NCBI GenBank assembly: GCA_013153135.1
Contig: JAADFA010000071.1
Coordinates: 1 to 29,603 of the forward strand
Reading direction: 5' to 3'
Length of the DNA: 29,603 nt
DNA from: Chloroflexota bacterium
GTDB taxonomy: Bacteria > Chloroflexota > Anaerolineae > Anaerolineales > DRMV01
In this document: piece after piece, positions 7,939 to 15,154 of the stretch
How the letters are laid out: the number at the start of each line of letters is the position of its first letter
How positions within the stretch are numbered: position 1 is the first letter of the stretch
The notes under the pieces: model-generated
The model's database searches: none
Told to the model about the DNA's origin: nothing
The model's input: the letters and a program-made list of their open reading frames with translations, nothing else
Program-made: the position numbers and the translations under genes

Positions 7939-8232
7939 TTGCCAAACACTCGGTCTGCCAAAAAACGCTTGCGCCAAAATGAAAAGCGCCGCTTACGCAA
8001 TCGTTGGTTCCGCGGACGGGCCAAGACCTTCATCAAGAAAGCGCGGCAGGCCATGGCCGCGGGCGATTTGGAGCAAGCTCGCTATTACACGCAACTGGCC
8101 ATCAAGGCTTTGGATAAGGCCGCGGCCAAAGGCATTTTGCATCCGAATAATGTCGCGCGTCGCAAGAGCCGGTTGGTGCGCCGTTTGAACGCGCTGGAAG
8201 CCCGGCTCAGCCAAGAAGCGACCGCGGCATAA
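7939..8232 (+). CDS. rpsT: 30S ribosomal protein S20 (TTG start)
   Basis: A 97-residue, very basic, helical protein. It begins MPNTRSAKKRLRQNEKRRLRN and contains H-P-N-N-V-A-R-R-K-S-R-L near the C-terminus, the typical S20 pattern; S20 binds 16S rRNA in the body of the small subunit. The initiation codon is TTG, placed by AAAGGAGG (7925-7932) 6 nt upstream and by the family's N-terminus; there is no ATG or GTG alternative that keeps the conserved start. In E. coli rpsT also starts with UUG and the weak codon is part of its autoregulation, so the same logic may apply here. Its own promoter and a strong terminator make it a single-gene unit. Confidence 0.95.
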   Translation: MPNTRSAKKRLRQNEKRRLRNRWFRGRAKTFIKKARQAMAAGDLEQARYYTQLAIKALDKAAAKGILHPNNVARRKSRLVRRLNALEARLSQEATAA

Positions 8233-8272
8233 GTTCGGCCCGACCCGGGGCCTCAACGCGTCGGCTTGGCAG

Positions 8273-8303
8273 CGGGAACCCGCGCGCGGTGTTCCCGTTT
8301 TTT
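8273..8303 (+). terminator. Intrinsic terminator of rpsT
   Basis: The stem CGGGAAC / GTTCCCG (8273-8279 with 8291-8297) is extended by an inner CCG/CGG helix with a bulged T and followed directly by six T. It lies 40 bp past the rpsT stop and before argS. Confidence 0.9.
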
Positions 8304-8375
8304 GTGGTTAAACGCCCTTGGACCGCCTCCGCCGTCCGGATGGGCGCGGTGGCCTGAGTTTGAGGAGAGGAAGCC

Positions 8376-10247
8376 ATGCTCGACCAAGTGCAACGCGCGG
8401 TTCAGGAGCGTTTGCAGGCTTACTTCCGGGAACATGGCATCCCCGAGCCCAAGACATGGCGTTTTTCGCGTCCCCCGGGGGAGGGCCATTGGGGGCTTTC
8501 GTTCGCACTCTTCCCCGTGGCCGCGGCCGAGGTGCGCGCAAAGGGCCTGGACGTCCCCGTGCCGCAGCGCGCACAAGCCTTGGCCGAAGCGCTGCGTCCG
8601 GTGGTCGAGACCATCCCTGGCGTGCGCGCAGAGGCGGTGCGGGGCTACCTCAATATGTACCTGGACCCGCGTATCTATGGCCGCCAGGTAGTGGATACCA
8701 TCCTGGAACAAGGCCCCGCGTACGGCCGCGCGCCGCGACGGGGCCAGCGCCTGATGGTGGAATTCTCGCAACCCAATACGCACAAGGCCTTTCACGTTGG
8801 TCATCTGCGCAACGTCATCTTGGGCGAGGCCGTGTGCCGTATCTTGGACGCGGCCGGCTACGACGTTGTCCGAGCCAATTATTTAGGCGATATTGGTTGG
8901 CATGTTATCAAATGGCTTTGGAATTACCTCAAGTTCCACCGTGGGGAAGAACCCCCCGAGGACTATAAAACCCGTTGGGTGAGCGACCTATACGTCGAGG
9001 CTAATCGACGCCTCAAGGAACATCCCGAGTACGAACCCGAGGTGCGCGCGCTCTTCAAGCGCTGGGAGGCGCGGGATCCTGAGCTGGTCGCGCTGTGGGA
9101 AAAGACCCGCCAGTGGTCTATTGAGGGGTTCGAACAAATCTATCGTTTGCTCGATGTGCACTTCGATCGAGTGTATTACGAAAGCGAGATGGAAGAGCCG
9201 GGCAAGGCTCTGGTGGAGGAAAAGCTCATCCCTATGGGCATCGCGCGCGACTATCGTCCCGAGGGGCCCGTGGTCGTGCCGTTGGATGAGTTGCTTGGGT
9301 TGGAGAAACCAACCTATCGCACGTATGTGGTCTTGCGCTCCGATGGCACCAGCCTGTACGCGACCAAAGACCTGCCTTTGGCTATCAAGAAATTTGAAGA
9401 ATACCCCGACCTGGTCAAGAGCATCTACGTCATCGATGTCCGGCAGTCCCTTTACATGAAGCAAATCTTCAAAACTCTGGAGCTGATGGGCTACGAGTGG
9501 GCCGACCGGCTGTATCACTTGGCGTATGAGCTGGTGCTGTTGCCGACGAACCTGGTACAGGTAACGGAAGAAGTCGACTTCGAGACCGACGAGACCATCC
9601 CCGAAGCGCAGGCTGAGACCTCGACTGAGGAAACGCCTAAACCTAAGGCCAAAGCCGCGAGCTCTCGCGAGGGCGCGGTGTTGCTGGATAAGCTCTTCAC
9701 CGAAGCCCATCGTCGCGCGCGGGCTATCGTCGACGAGAAGAACCCTTCCTTGCCCGATGAAACCAAGGATCAAGTAGCCTGGCATGTGGCCCTGGGCGCG
9801 CTGAAATACACGATGCTGGCCCGGGAGAACACGCGTACGGTGACTTTTGATTGGAAGAAGGCTCTGGACTTCAAGGGTAACGCGGCGCCGACCATTCAGT
9901 ACGCGCATGTGCGTTGCGCGAGCCTGTTACGTCGAGCTGGGGGGCGCGTGCCTGACCCTGTCACGCCGACCCACGAGCTGCATCCGGCCGAGATTCACCT
10001 CATCTCTGAACTGGCCGCGTTTCCGAAGGTGGTGAAACGCGCGGCCGAAGAGTACAAACCGCTCCACATCACCAACGCGGCTTTTCGTTTGGCCCAGGCG
10101 CTCAACGATTTTTACGACCGGTGCCCGGTGCTTAACGCGGAGGATGAAACCACGCGCGCGTTCCGTCTGCGCCTGGTGGCCGCGACCAAGCAAACCCTGG
10201 CCAACGCGCTGAACTTGCTCGGCATTGTTGCGCCTGAGGTGATGTAG
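8376..10247 (+). CDS. argS: Arginyl-tRNA synthetase with an insertion before the KMSKS loop
   Basis: A 623-residue class I aminoacyl-tRNA synthetase that charges tRNA-Arg. Order of parts: N-terminal additional domain (about 1-115), catalytic fold opening with F-S-Q-P-N-T-H-K-A-F and the HIGH motif as H140-V-G-H143, L-G-D-I-G-W, V-L-R-S-D-G-T-S-L-Y-A-T-K-D, then an anticodon-binding DALR domain (I-Q-Y-A-H-V-R onwards). The KMSKS loop appears as A-A-S429-S-R-E-G, so the usual Lys-Met are both Ala; some ArgRS lack the Lys. Between L-P (389-390) and that loop, where the family normally has a few residues, lie about 36 residues, acidic first and then Lys/Ala/Pro-rich. The frame is intact and the rest is normal, so it is probably functional. 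GAGGAGAGGA precedes the ATG. No clear promoter was seen between it and the rpsT terminator. Confidence 0.95.
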   Translation: MLDQVQRAVQERLQAYFREHGIPEPKTWRFSRPPGEGHWGLSFALFPVAAAEVRAKGLDVPVPQRAQALAEALRPVVETIPGVRAEAVRGYLNMYLDPRIYGRQVVDTILEQGPAYGRAPRRGQRLMVEFSQPNTHKAFHVGHLRNVILGEAVCRILDAAGYDVVRANYLGDIGWHVIKWLWNYLKFHRGEEPPEDYKTRWVSDLYVEANRRLKEHPEYEPEVRALFKRWEARDPELVALWEKTRQWSIEGFEQIYRLLDVHFDRVYYESEMEEPGKALVEEKLIPMGIARDYRPEGPVVVPLDELLGLEKPTYRTYVVLRSDGTSLYATKDLPLAIKKFEEYPDLVKSIYVIDVRQSLYMKQIFKTLELMGYEWADRLYHLAYELVLLPTNLVQVTEEVDFETDETIPEAQAETSTEETPKPKAKAASSREGAVLLDKLFTEAHRRARAIVDEKNPSLPDETKDQVAWHVALGALKYTMLARENTRTVTFDWKKALDFKGNAAPTIQYAHVRCASLLRRAGGRVPDPVTPTHELHPAEIHLISELAAFPKVVKRAAEEYKPLHITNAAFRLAQALNDFYDRCPVLNAEDETTRAFRLRLVAATKQTLANALNLLGIVAPEVM

Positions 10248-10270
10248 TCTGTCTGGTAATCTTAAATGCG

Positions 10271-10308
10271 ATGGGCCGGCCACTCAATCGGGGGCCGGCC
10301 CCATGATT
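10271..10308. terminator. Hairpin between convergent argS and enoyl-CoA hydratase genes
   Basis: GGGCCGGCC (10273-10281) pairs with GGCCGGCCC (10293-10301) around an 11-nt loop, 9 bp of pure G/C. On the plus strand it is followed by CATGATTTTG; on the minus strand by ATCGCATTT. The T-tracts are poor, so it may be a bidirectional but imperfect terminator for both genes. Confidence 0.55.
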
Positions 10309-10324
10309 TTGCATAGAGGATGCC

Positions 10325-11098
10325 TTATTGCCCGCGCCAAGTGGGCTCGCGCTTTTCCAGGAACGCGCGCATTCCTTCGCTCTGATCCTCGGTCGCAAAG
10401 AGAAGGTAAAACAGACGTCGTTCGTGTGCGAGGCCCGCGCTCAAGGTGCTCTCAAACGCGTAGTTGACGGCCTCCTTGCCCAAGCGCACAGCCACGGGCG
10501 CGCGGGCCGCGATCTGCCGAGCTAGGGCCAGCGCCTCATCCAAGTACGACTCGACCGGTACCACACGGTTGACCAGGCCGAAGCGCGCGGCTTCTTCCGC
10601 GCTCAGGCGCCGGTCGTTAAGTACCATTTCCATGGTGAGGTATTTGCCCAGGGTGCGCGCGAGGCGTTGCGTCCCGCCCGCGCCGGGGATGATGCCCAGG
10701 TTAATCTCGGGTTGGCCAAATTTGGCGTTTTCCGCTGCGATGATGATATCGCACGCGAGAGCCAGCTCAAGCCCGCCACCCAGCGCCCACCCGGCAACCG
10801 CGGCGATGATTGGCTTGCGGATGGTGGCAAGCACGTCGAAGAGTTCGATGTAACCTGAGTATAACATCTCCACCGCGGAGGCCTGGCTCATGGTTTTGAC
10901 GTCCGCCCCCGCGGCAAAGACCTTCTCATTGCCCGTGATAACCATTGCGCCGATGTTATCGTCCGCGTCCCAGGCGCGGAGTGTGTCAACCAGGGTACGC
11001 ATCAAGTCGGGCGAGAGGGCGTTATACGCACGCGGGTTGTTAAGCCGCGCGAGGCCGACACGGTCTCGGACCTCGGTAAGAACTAAAGGATCACTCAT
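10325..11098 (-). CDS. Enoyl-CoA hydratase/isomerase (crotonase family)
   Basis: A 257-residue crotonase-fold protein. Visible signatures are the first oxyanion-hole segment F-A-A-G-A-D-V, the second A-G-W-A-L-G-G-G-L-E-L-A-L-A-C-D, and F-G-Q-P-E131-I-N-L-G-I-I-P-G-A-G-G-T-Q-R-L with M-E157-M-V-L. Glu131 and Glu157 correspond to the two catalytic glutamates of rat mitochondrial enoyl-CoA hydratase, so true hydration of 2-enoyl-CoA (short-chain beta-oxidation) is likely; the exact acyl substrate cannot be read from sequence. The start at 11098 has AAAGGAGGA 7 nt upstream; the frame extends 8 codons further without a better site. A TAGAAT (11158-11153) could be its -10 box, without a good -35. 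It stands alone and converges on argS. Confidence 0.92.
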   Translation of the reverse strand: MSDPLVLTEVRDRVGLARLNNPRAYNALSPDLMRTLVDTLRAWDADDNIGAMVITGNEKVFAAGADVKTMSQASAVEMLYSGYIELFDVLATIRKPIIAAVAGWALGGGLELALACDIIIAAENAKFGQPEINLGIIPGAGGTQRLARTLGKYLTMEMVLNDRRLSAEEAARFGLVNRVVPVESYLDEALALARQIAARAPVAVRLGKEAVNYAFESTLSAGLAHERRLFYLLFATEDQSEGMRAFLEKREPTWRGQ

Positions 11099-11288
11099 GC
11101 GATTCCTCCTTTGGGCTGACATTGGCCTAGGAACCTAGGGGGCGTGTGATTCATTCTACCGCGGCCATCGGAGTTTAGGGCGCGATGGGCTTGGTGCGGG
11201 CGACACCGTAAGCGCTGACGATGGGTTGTGACAGCCACGTTATTTGGGCTCATCTAACGCGCGGATGGCGCGCACCCCGGCTGGGGAA

Positions 11289-11297
11289 TGGTATAAT
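11289..11297 (+). promoter_or_regulatory. Extended -10 promoter of the glycine cleavage operon
   Basis: TG-G-TATAAT (11289-11297) is a perfect extended -10 element with no clear -35 box. The transcript would start near 11304, about 35 nt before the first glycine aptamer. The stretch 11159-11288 upstream shows nothing else I can name. Confidence 0.72.
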
Positions 11298-11337
11298 GAA
11301 CACAGGCATGACACGCGACCGTTGTGCCGCCCCCGGC

Positions 11338-11526
11338 CGCCGGGGGAGAGACCCACGGGCCGCATAGGCCGCGGTGGGCGCCGAAGGGGCAAGCCCGCAA
11401 CGGGGCGAAACTCTCAGGCAAAAGGACTCCGGCGGCCTGGTCCCCTGGAAAGTGCGCGGGTTCCCGCGCCGCCGAAGGGGCAAGCGCCGATTCGGGCGTG
11501 CATCTCTCAGGCTGCACGACAGGGGC
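11338..11526 (+). ncRNA. Tandem glycine riboswitch (two aptamers)
   Basis: Two successive copies of the glycine aptamer core are visible. Aptamer 1 runs from GGGGGAGAGACCC (about 11342) through GCCGAAGGGGCAAGCCCGC (11388-11406) to AACTCTCAGGCAAAAGGAC (11409-11427). A short linker leads to aptamer 2: CTGGAAAGTGC (from about 11444), GCCGAAGGGGCAAGCGCC (11472-11489) and ATCTCTCAGGCTGCACGACA (11502-11521). The repeated GCCGAAGGGGCAAG and CTCTCAGGC are the diagnostic elements of this class. Co-operative glycine binding is known for the tandem form. It precedes gcvH, so it should switch glycine breakdown on when glycine is plentiful. Confidence 0.95.
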
Positions 11527-11561
11527 ACGTGGGGGCCTTAAGGCCCGCCGCGTGCCCTTTT
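11522..11561 (+). terminator. Riboswitch expression platform: intrinsic terminator
   Basis: A two-tier hairpin, outer GGGCACG/CGTGCCC (11523-11529 with 11551-11557) and inner GGGCC/GGCCC around TTAA (11533-11546), is followed by TTTT (11558-11561). It begins immediately after aptamer 2, whose 3' strand ends in GACAGGGG, so ligand folding can compete with the terminator. It lies 36 bp before the gcvH start, consistent with a glycine-activated anti-termination switch. Confidence 0.8.
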
Positions 11562-11597
11562 CGCGTTAACCCTTGCTCTTTTTAAGGAGGAGAACCC

Positions 11598-11990
11598 ATG
11601 TCCTGGAAGATCCCCGAGAACTTGAAGTACACCAAGAGCGACGAATGGATTGACCCCCAGACCGGCAAAGTCGGCATTACGGATTACGCGCAAAGCCAGC
11701 TCTCAGATGTCGTGTATGTCGAGATCATTGTCAGTGAAGGCGAGACGGTCAACAAGGGCGATATCATCGCCACCATCGAATCCGTCAAGGCTGCGGCCGA
11801 CGTCTATGCGCCCGTGAGCGGTAAGGTAGTCGAGGTAAACGAAGGTTTGGCCGATACGCCGGAAGTGGTTAACAGTGACCCTTACGGCGACGCGTGGTTG
11901 GTGCGCATGGAGATAAGTGACCCTAGCGAGTTGGATGAGCTCATGGACGCGGACGCGTACCGCAAGTATTGCGAAGAGCGCGAAGATTAG
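11598..11990 (+). CDS. gcvH: Glycine cleavage system H protein
   Basis: A 130-residue lipoyl carrier. The protein starts MSWKIPENLKYTKSDEW and has the lipoylation site I-E-S-V-K64-A-A-A-D, followed by V-Y-A-P-V-S-G and N-S-D-P-Y-G-D-A-W-L, all typical of GcvH. Lys64 carries lipoamide, which shuttles the aminomethyl group between the P, T and L proteins. AAGGAGGAG lies 7 nt before the ATG. It is the first gene behind the glycine riboswitch and is followed by gcvPA after 39 bp, so glycine controls the whole unit. Length and residues are normal. Confidence 0.97.
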   Translation: MSWKIPENLKYTKSDEWIDPQTGKVGITDYAQSQLSDVVYVEIIVSEGETVNKGDIIATIESVKAAADVYAPVSGKVVEVNEGLADTPEVVNSDPYGDAWLVRMEISDPSELDELMDADAYRKYCEERED

Positions 11991-12029
11991 GCGCTCAGAA
12001 GCGTTGTCACGGACGAAAAGGAGGTGGGT

Positions 12030-13385
12030 ATGTATACCCCCCATACACCGGAAGAACGCCAGGCTATGCTGCGCGCCATTGGCGTGGAGCGGATCGAAGA
12101 CCTATTCGTGGACGTGCCCGCGAAGTACCGCTACCCTAAAATGAACCTGCCCCCAGCCATGACCGAGATGGAGGCCACGGCCCAGATGCAATCCTTGGCC
12201 GAGGCCAACGAGCAGGTTGGGAAGGATTTGATTTCCTTTTTAGGCGCGGGCGCATATCATCATTACGTCCCCGCAGTGGTGGACCACATCTTGCGGCGCG
12301 GCGAGTTTTACACCGCATACACGCCCTACCAACCCGAAGTCTCCCAGGGGACGCTGCACGCGATCTTTGAGTACCAGAGCCTGATGTGCGCGCTCACAGG
12401 CATGGAGGTGGCCAATGCCTCCATGTACGATGGTGCGACCGCGGTCGCGGAAGCCGTAAACATGGCCTATCACGTGTTTCGTGGAAAGCGCCCTAAAGCG
12501 GTACTCGCACCGTCTCTGCACCCGCAATACATCGCAACGACGTTGACCTATTACGGCCATTCGGACCGGGAGGTGGTCATCCCCGAAGAGGGCCCCACCG
12601 CGGAGCCTGACGTAGTGCTCAAGTATGTGGATGACCGTACCTCGCTGGTCATGGTGCAATATCCCGACTTCTTTGGTCGGATGTACGACTTCACTGAATT
12701 GGCCCAAGCGGTGCACGAACGCGGCGCGCTCTTTGGCGTCGCGGTCAACCCCATGGCCTTGGGATTGTTCAAAGCACCGGGCGAGATGGGCGCGGATATC
12801 GTAACTGCCGAAGGCCAGCCTCTGGGCATCCCTCTGTCCTTCGGCGGGCCGTATTTGGGCGTTTTCGCCACGCGCAAGAAGTACGTGCGTAAAATCGCGG
12901 GGCGCTTGGTTGGCGAAACGGTCGACAGCCGTGGCCAGCGGGCCTATGTGCTCACCCTGACCGCACGCGAGCAACACATCCGCCGCGCGCGGGCTACATC
13001 TAATATCTGCACCAACAACGCTCTCATGGCCCTGGCTGCGACCGTGTACCTGGGCTTATTGGGCAAGCAAGGCCTGCGTCAGGTGGCTGAGCTCAATTAC
13101 CATAAGGCCCATTACGCGGCTCAACGCATCGCGGCTTTGGAGGGCTACGAACTAGCCTTCCCCAACACGCCCTTCTTCAACGAGTTCACCGTCAAGACCC
13201 CCGTGCCTGCAAGCCAGATCCTGCAGGCCCTGTTGGACGAGTTCGACATTTTGGGTGGGTATGACCTCGGCCAGGACTATCCCGAGCTGGACCATCATCT
13301 GCTCATCGCGGTCACCGAGATGAACACACGGGAGCAGATCGACTTGCTGGCCGAGGCCTTGAATGTGATTGCTCGGCGCGGGTAA
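12030..13385 (+). CDS. gcvPA: Glycine dehydrogenase (decarboxylating) subunit 1
   Basis: A 451-residue alpha subunit of the split P protein. It starts MYTPHTPEERQAML and contains S-F-L-G-A-G-A-Y-H-H-Y-V-P, T-P-Y-Q-P-E-V-S-Q-G-T-L, and S-F-G-G-P-Y-L-G-V-F-A, all conserved in GcvPA. With GcvPB it forms the PLP enzyme that decarboxylates glycine and passes the methylamine to GcvH. Subunit 1 lacks the PLP lysine, as expected. The start is the ATG at 12030; the in-frame GTG at 12024 lies inside the AAAAGGAGGTG ribosome site and is rejected. It is followed by gcvPB after 10 bp. The subunit-split form is common in Chloroflexota, Firmicutes, Thermus and archaea. Confidence 0.97.
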   Translation: MYTPHTPEERQAMLRAIGVERIEDLFVDVPAKYRYPKMNLPPAMTEMEATAQMQSLAEANEQVGKDLISFLGAGAYHHYVPAVVDHILRRGEFYTAYTPYQPEVSQGTLHAIFEYQSLMCALTGMEVANASMYDGATAVAEAVNMAYHVFRGKRPKAVLAPSLHPQYIATTLTYYGHSDREVVIPEEGPTAEPDVVLKYVDDRTSLVMVQYPDFFGRMYDFTELAQAVHERGALFGVAVNPMALGLFKAPGEMGADIVTAEGQPLGIPLSFGGPYLGVFATRKKYVRKIAGRLVGETVDSRGQRAYVLTLTAREQHIRRARATSNICTNNALMALAATVYLGLLGKQGLRQVAELNYHKAHYAAQRIAALEGYELAFPNTPFFNEFTVKTPVPASQILQALLDEFDILGGYDLGQDYPELDHHLLIAVTEMNTREQIDLLAEALNVIARRG

Positions 13386-13395
13386 GGAGGCAACC

Positions 13396-14871
13396 ATGGC
13401 GCAGCAAGATGTGAAGATTCGCGAACCGTTGTTGATCGAGCTGTCCACACCTGGGCGCCGGGGTGTGCGTTTTCCTGAGCCGGATGTGCCCCAGGCAGAT
13501 CTGCCGGAGGACCTGGTGCGCTCGGACCTGCCCTTGCCTGAAGTATCGGAAGTGGATGTGGTGCGCCACTATACCCGGTTGTCGCAATATAACCACGGCG
13601 TGGATATCAACTTCTATCCCTTGGGGTCGTGCACTATGAAGTACAACCCCAAGGTGAACGAGGATATGGCGCGGCTACCGGGCTTCCTTAATATCCATCC
13701 CTTACAGCCCGTCGAGACGGTCCAGGGCGCGCTCGCGGTGATGTATACCCTGCAGGAGGCGTTGAAGGAAATCACAGGGATGGCTGGCGTGAGCTTGCAA
13801 CCGGCCGCGGGCGCGCACGGCGAGCTCACGGGTGTACTCATCATCCGCGAATATCACCGCAGCCGAGGCGATACCAAGCGCAACAAGATCCTGGTTCCCG
13901 ATTCTGCGCACGGCACCAACCCCGCGTCCTCGGCCATGAGCGGCATGCGTGTTGTCGAGATCCCTTCTGACAAACGCGGGAACATCGACCTGGAGAAGCT
14001 CAAGGCCGAGTGTGATGACACCCTGGCTGGGCTGATGATCACCAACCCCAACACCCTGGGCCTGTTCGAAGAGCACATTGAAGAAGTGGTCCAGGCCGTG
14101 CACGAGGCGGGTGGCCTGGTGTATGGGGATGGCGCGAACCTAAACGCGCTCTTGGGCATCGCCCGCTTCGGCGATATGGGGTTCGACGTGGTTCACCTGA
14201 ACCTGCACAAGACCTTCTCCACACCCCATGGCGGCGGTGGGCCGGGCTCGGGCCCGGTGGCCGTGGCCGAGCATTTGGTCGACTTCCTGCCCGGCCCGGT
14301 GGTCACCATTGTGGACCAGGACGAGGAGGGCACGCCCATCTACGGCTTTACTTGGCCTGAGAAGAGCATCGGGCGGGTCAAGGCCTTTTACGGCCACTTT
14401 GGCGTTATGGTGCGCGCACTCACCTACATCCTCATGCTGGGCGCAGACGGCCTGCGCCAGGTGGCTGAAGACGCGGTGCTCAACGCCAACTACCTGCGGG
14501 TCTTGCTGCAGGACACTTACCACATCCCCTACAACCGCCTGTGCAAGCACGAATTCGTGGCCGAGGGGCGCTGGCCCGATGCCCCGGGCATCCGAGCCTT
14601 GGATATCTCCAAGCGGCTGATGGACTTCGGCTTCCATCCGCCTACGAACTACTTCCCGCTCATCGTGCACGAAGCCCTTATGATTGAACCCACGGAGACC
14701 GAGAGCAAGGCTACCCTTGACGCCTTCATCGATGCCATGAAACAAATTGCGCGTGAAGCACGTGAGAACCCTGAACTGCTACGTAAGGCGCCGCACAACA
14801 CCCCCTTTGGCCGGGTGGATGAAGTGCGAGCAGCCCGGCAGCTCATCCTTACCTGGTTTGACTGGGCTTAA
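13396..14871 (+). CDS. gcvPB: Glycine dehydrogenase (decarboxylating) subunit 2
   Basis: A 491-residue PLP-binding beta subunit of the split P protein. N-L-H-K272-T-F-S-T-P-H-G-G-G-G-P-G marks the Schiff-base lysine with the following glycine loop; F-Y-P-L-G-S-C-T-M-K-Y-N-P-K and D-S-A-H-G-T-N-P-A-S are also diagnostic. It completes the decarboxylase with GcvPA. The ATG at 13396 is chosen because TAAGGAGG ends 6 nt upstream and overlaps the gcvPA stop region; the frame is open back to 13369. The operon ends here: gcvT (aminomethyltransferase) and the dihydrolipoamide dehydrogenase gene are not in this window, so they must be elsewhere if the system is complete. Confidence 0.97.
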   Translation: MAQQDVKIREPLLIELSTPGRRGVRFPEPDVPQADLPEDLVRSDLPLPEVSEVDVVRHYTRLSQYNHGVDINFYPLGSCTMKYNPKVNEDMARLPGFLNIHPLQPVETVQGALAVMYTLQEALKEITGMAGVSLQPAAGAHGELTGVLIIREYHRSRGDTKRNKILVPDSAHGTNPASSAMSGMRVVEIPSDKRGNIDLEKLKAECDDTLAGLMITNPNTLGLFEEHIEEVVQAVHEAGGLVYGDGANLNALLGIARFGDMGFDVVHLNLHKTFSTPHGGGGPGSGPVAVAEHLVDFLPGPVVTIVDQDEEGTPIYGFTWPEKSIGRVKAFYGHFGVMVRALTYILMLGADGLRQVAEDAVLNANYLRVLLQDTYHIPYNRLCKHEFVAEGRWPDAPGIRALDISKRLMDFGFHPPTNYFPLIVHEALMIEPTETESKATLDAFIDAMKQIAREARENPELLRKAPHNTPFGRVDEVRAARQLILTWFDWA

Positions 14872-14891
14872 CCGGCACGAGGCGCGTACGT

Positions 14892-14926
14892 CCCGAGGCG
14901 GTCTCCCGGCCGCCTCGGGGCGTTTA
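14892..14926 (+). terminator. Probable terminator of the gcv operon
   Basis: A perfect 10-bp stem CCCGAGGCGG / CCGCCTCGGG (14892-14901 with 14910-14919) with an 8-nt loop lies 20 bp after the gcvPB stop. The following bases are GCGTTTAAAG, so the T-tract is short. The rest of the gap up to 15080 shows nothing else I can name. Confidence 0.65.
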
Positions 14927-15080
14927 AAGAGGGAGTAATAACAGCGTGCATTCAGCGTGCTTGATCGCCCCTAGGTCCTAAGATGCTTGCGTTTCTGCCG
15001 AATATGACGTGTTAACTTCGGCTAGAATGAACAGAATAAACGACTCAAATGAGCCACTTGGCGCTCCCTAACGGGGCGGC

Positions 15081-15109
15081 TTGACAAATTCGTAACCATC
15101 TTCTAAACT
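15081..15109 (+). promoter_or_regulatory. Sigma-70 promoter of the substrate-binding protein gene
   Basis: A perfect TTGACA (15081-15086), a 17-nt spacer and TAAACT (15104-15109). Start of transcription is expected near 15116, giving a leader of about 40 nt with AAGGAGGG before the ATG. The strength fits the abundant expression usual for transporter binding proteins. Confidence 0.85.
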
Positions 15110-15154
15110 GAAAATGTGGGCACCAATTCACTTCCATCCAGAAGGAGGGAAAAC

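Noticed and set aside
7634..7982. Open frames starting MPRALSLP... within the intergenic repeats (also 17511-18135)
   Set aside because: They are readings of the GC-rich repeat; the similarity of the two translations follows from the DNA repeat. No ribosome site, and they run across hairpins and into rpsT or the glycosyltransferase gene.
11130..11141. GGAACCTAGGGG here and inverted at 28404-28415, as a possible ECF sigma -35 element
   Set aside because: A 12-base coincidence is expected in a window of this size, and neither place has a matching -10 element at the right distance.
11244..11585. Open frames over the gcv leader on both strands
   Set aside because: They lie over the tandem glycine riboswitch, which explains the conservation; no coding signals.
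12024..12029. GTG at 12024 as start of gcvPA
   Set aside because: It is part of the ribosome site AAAAGGAGGTG; the ATG at 12030 fits the family N-terminus.
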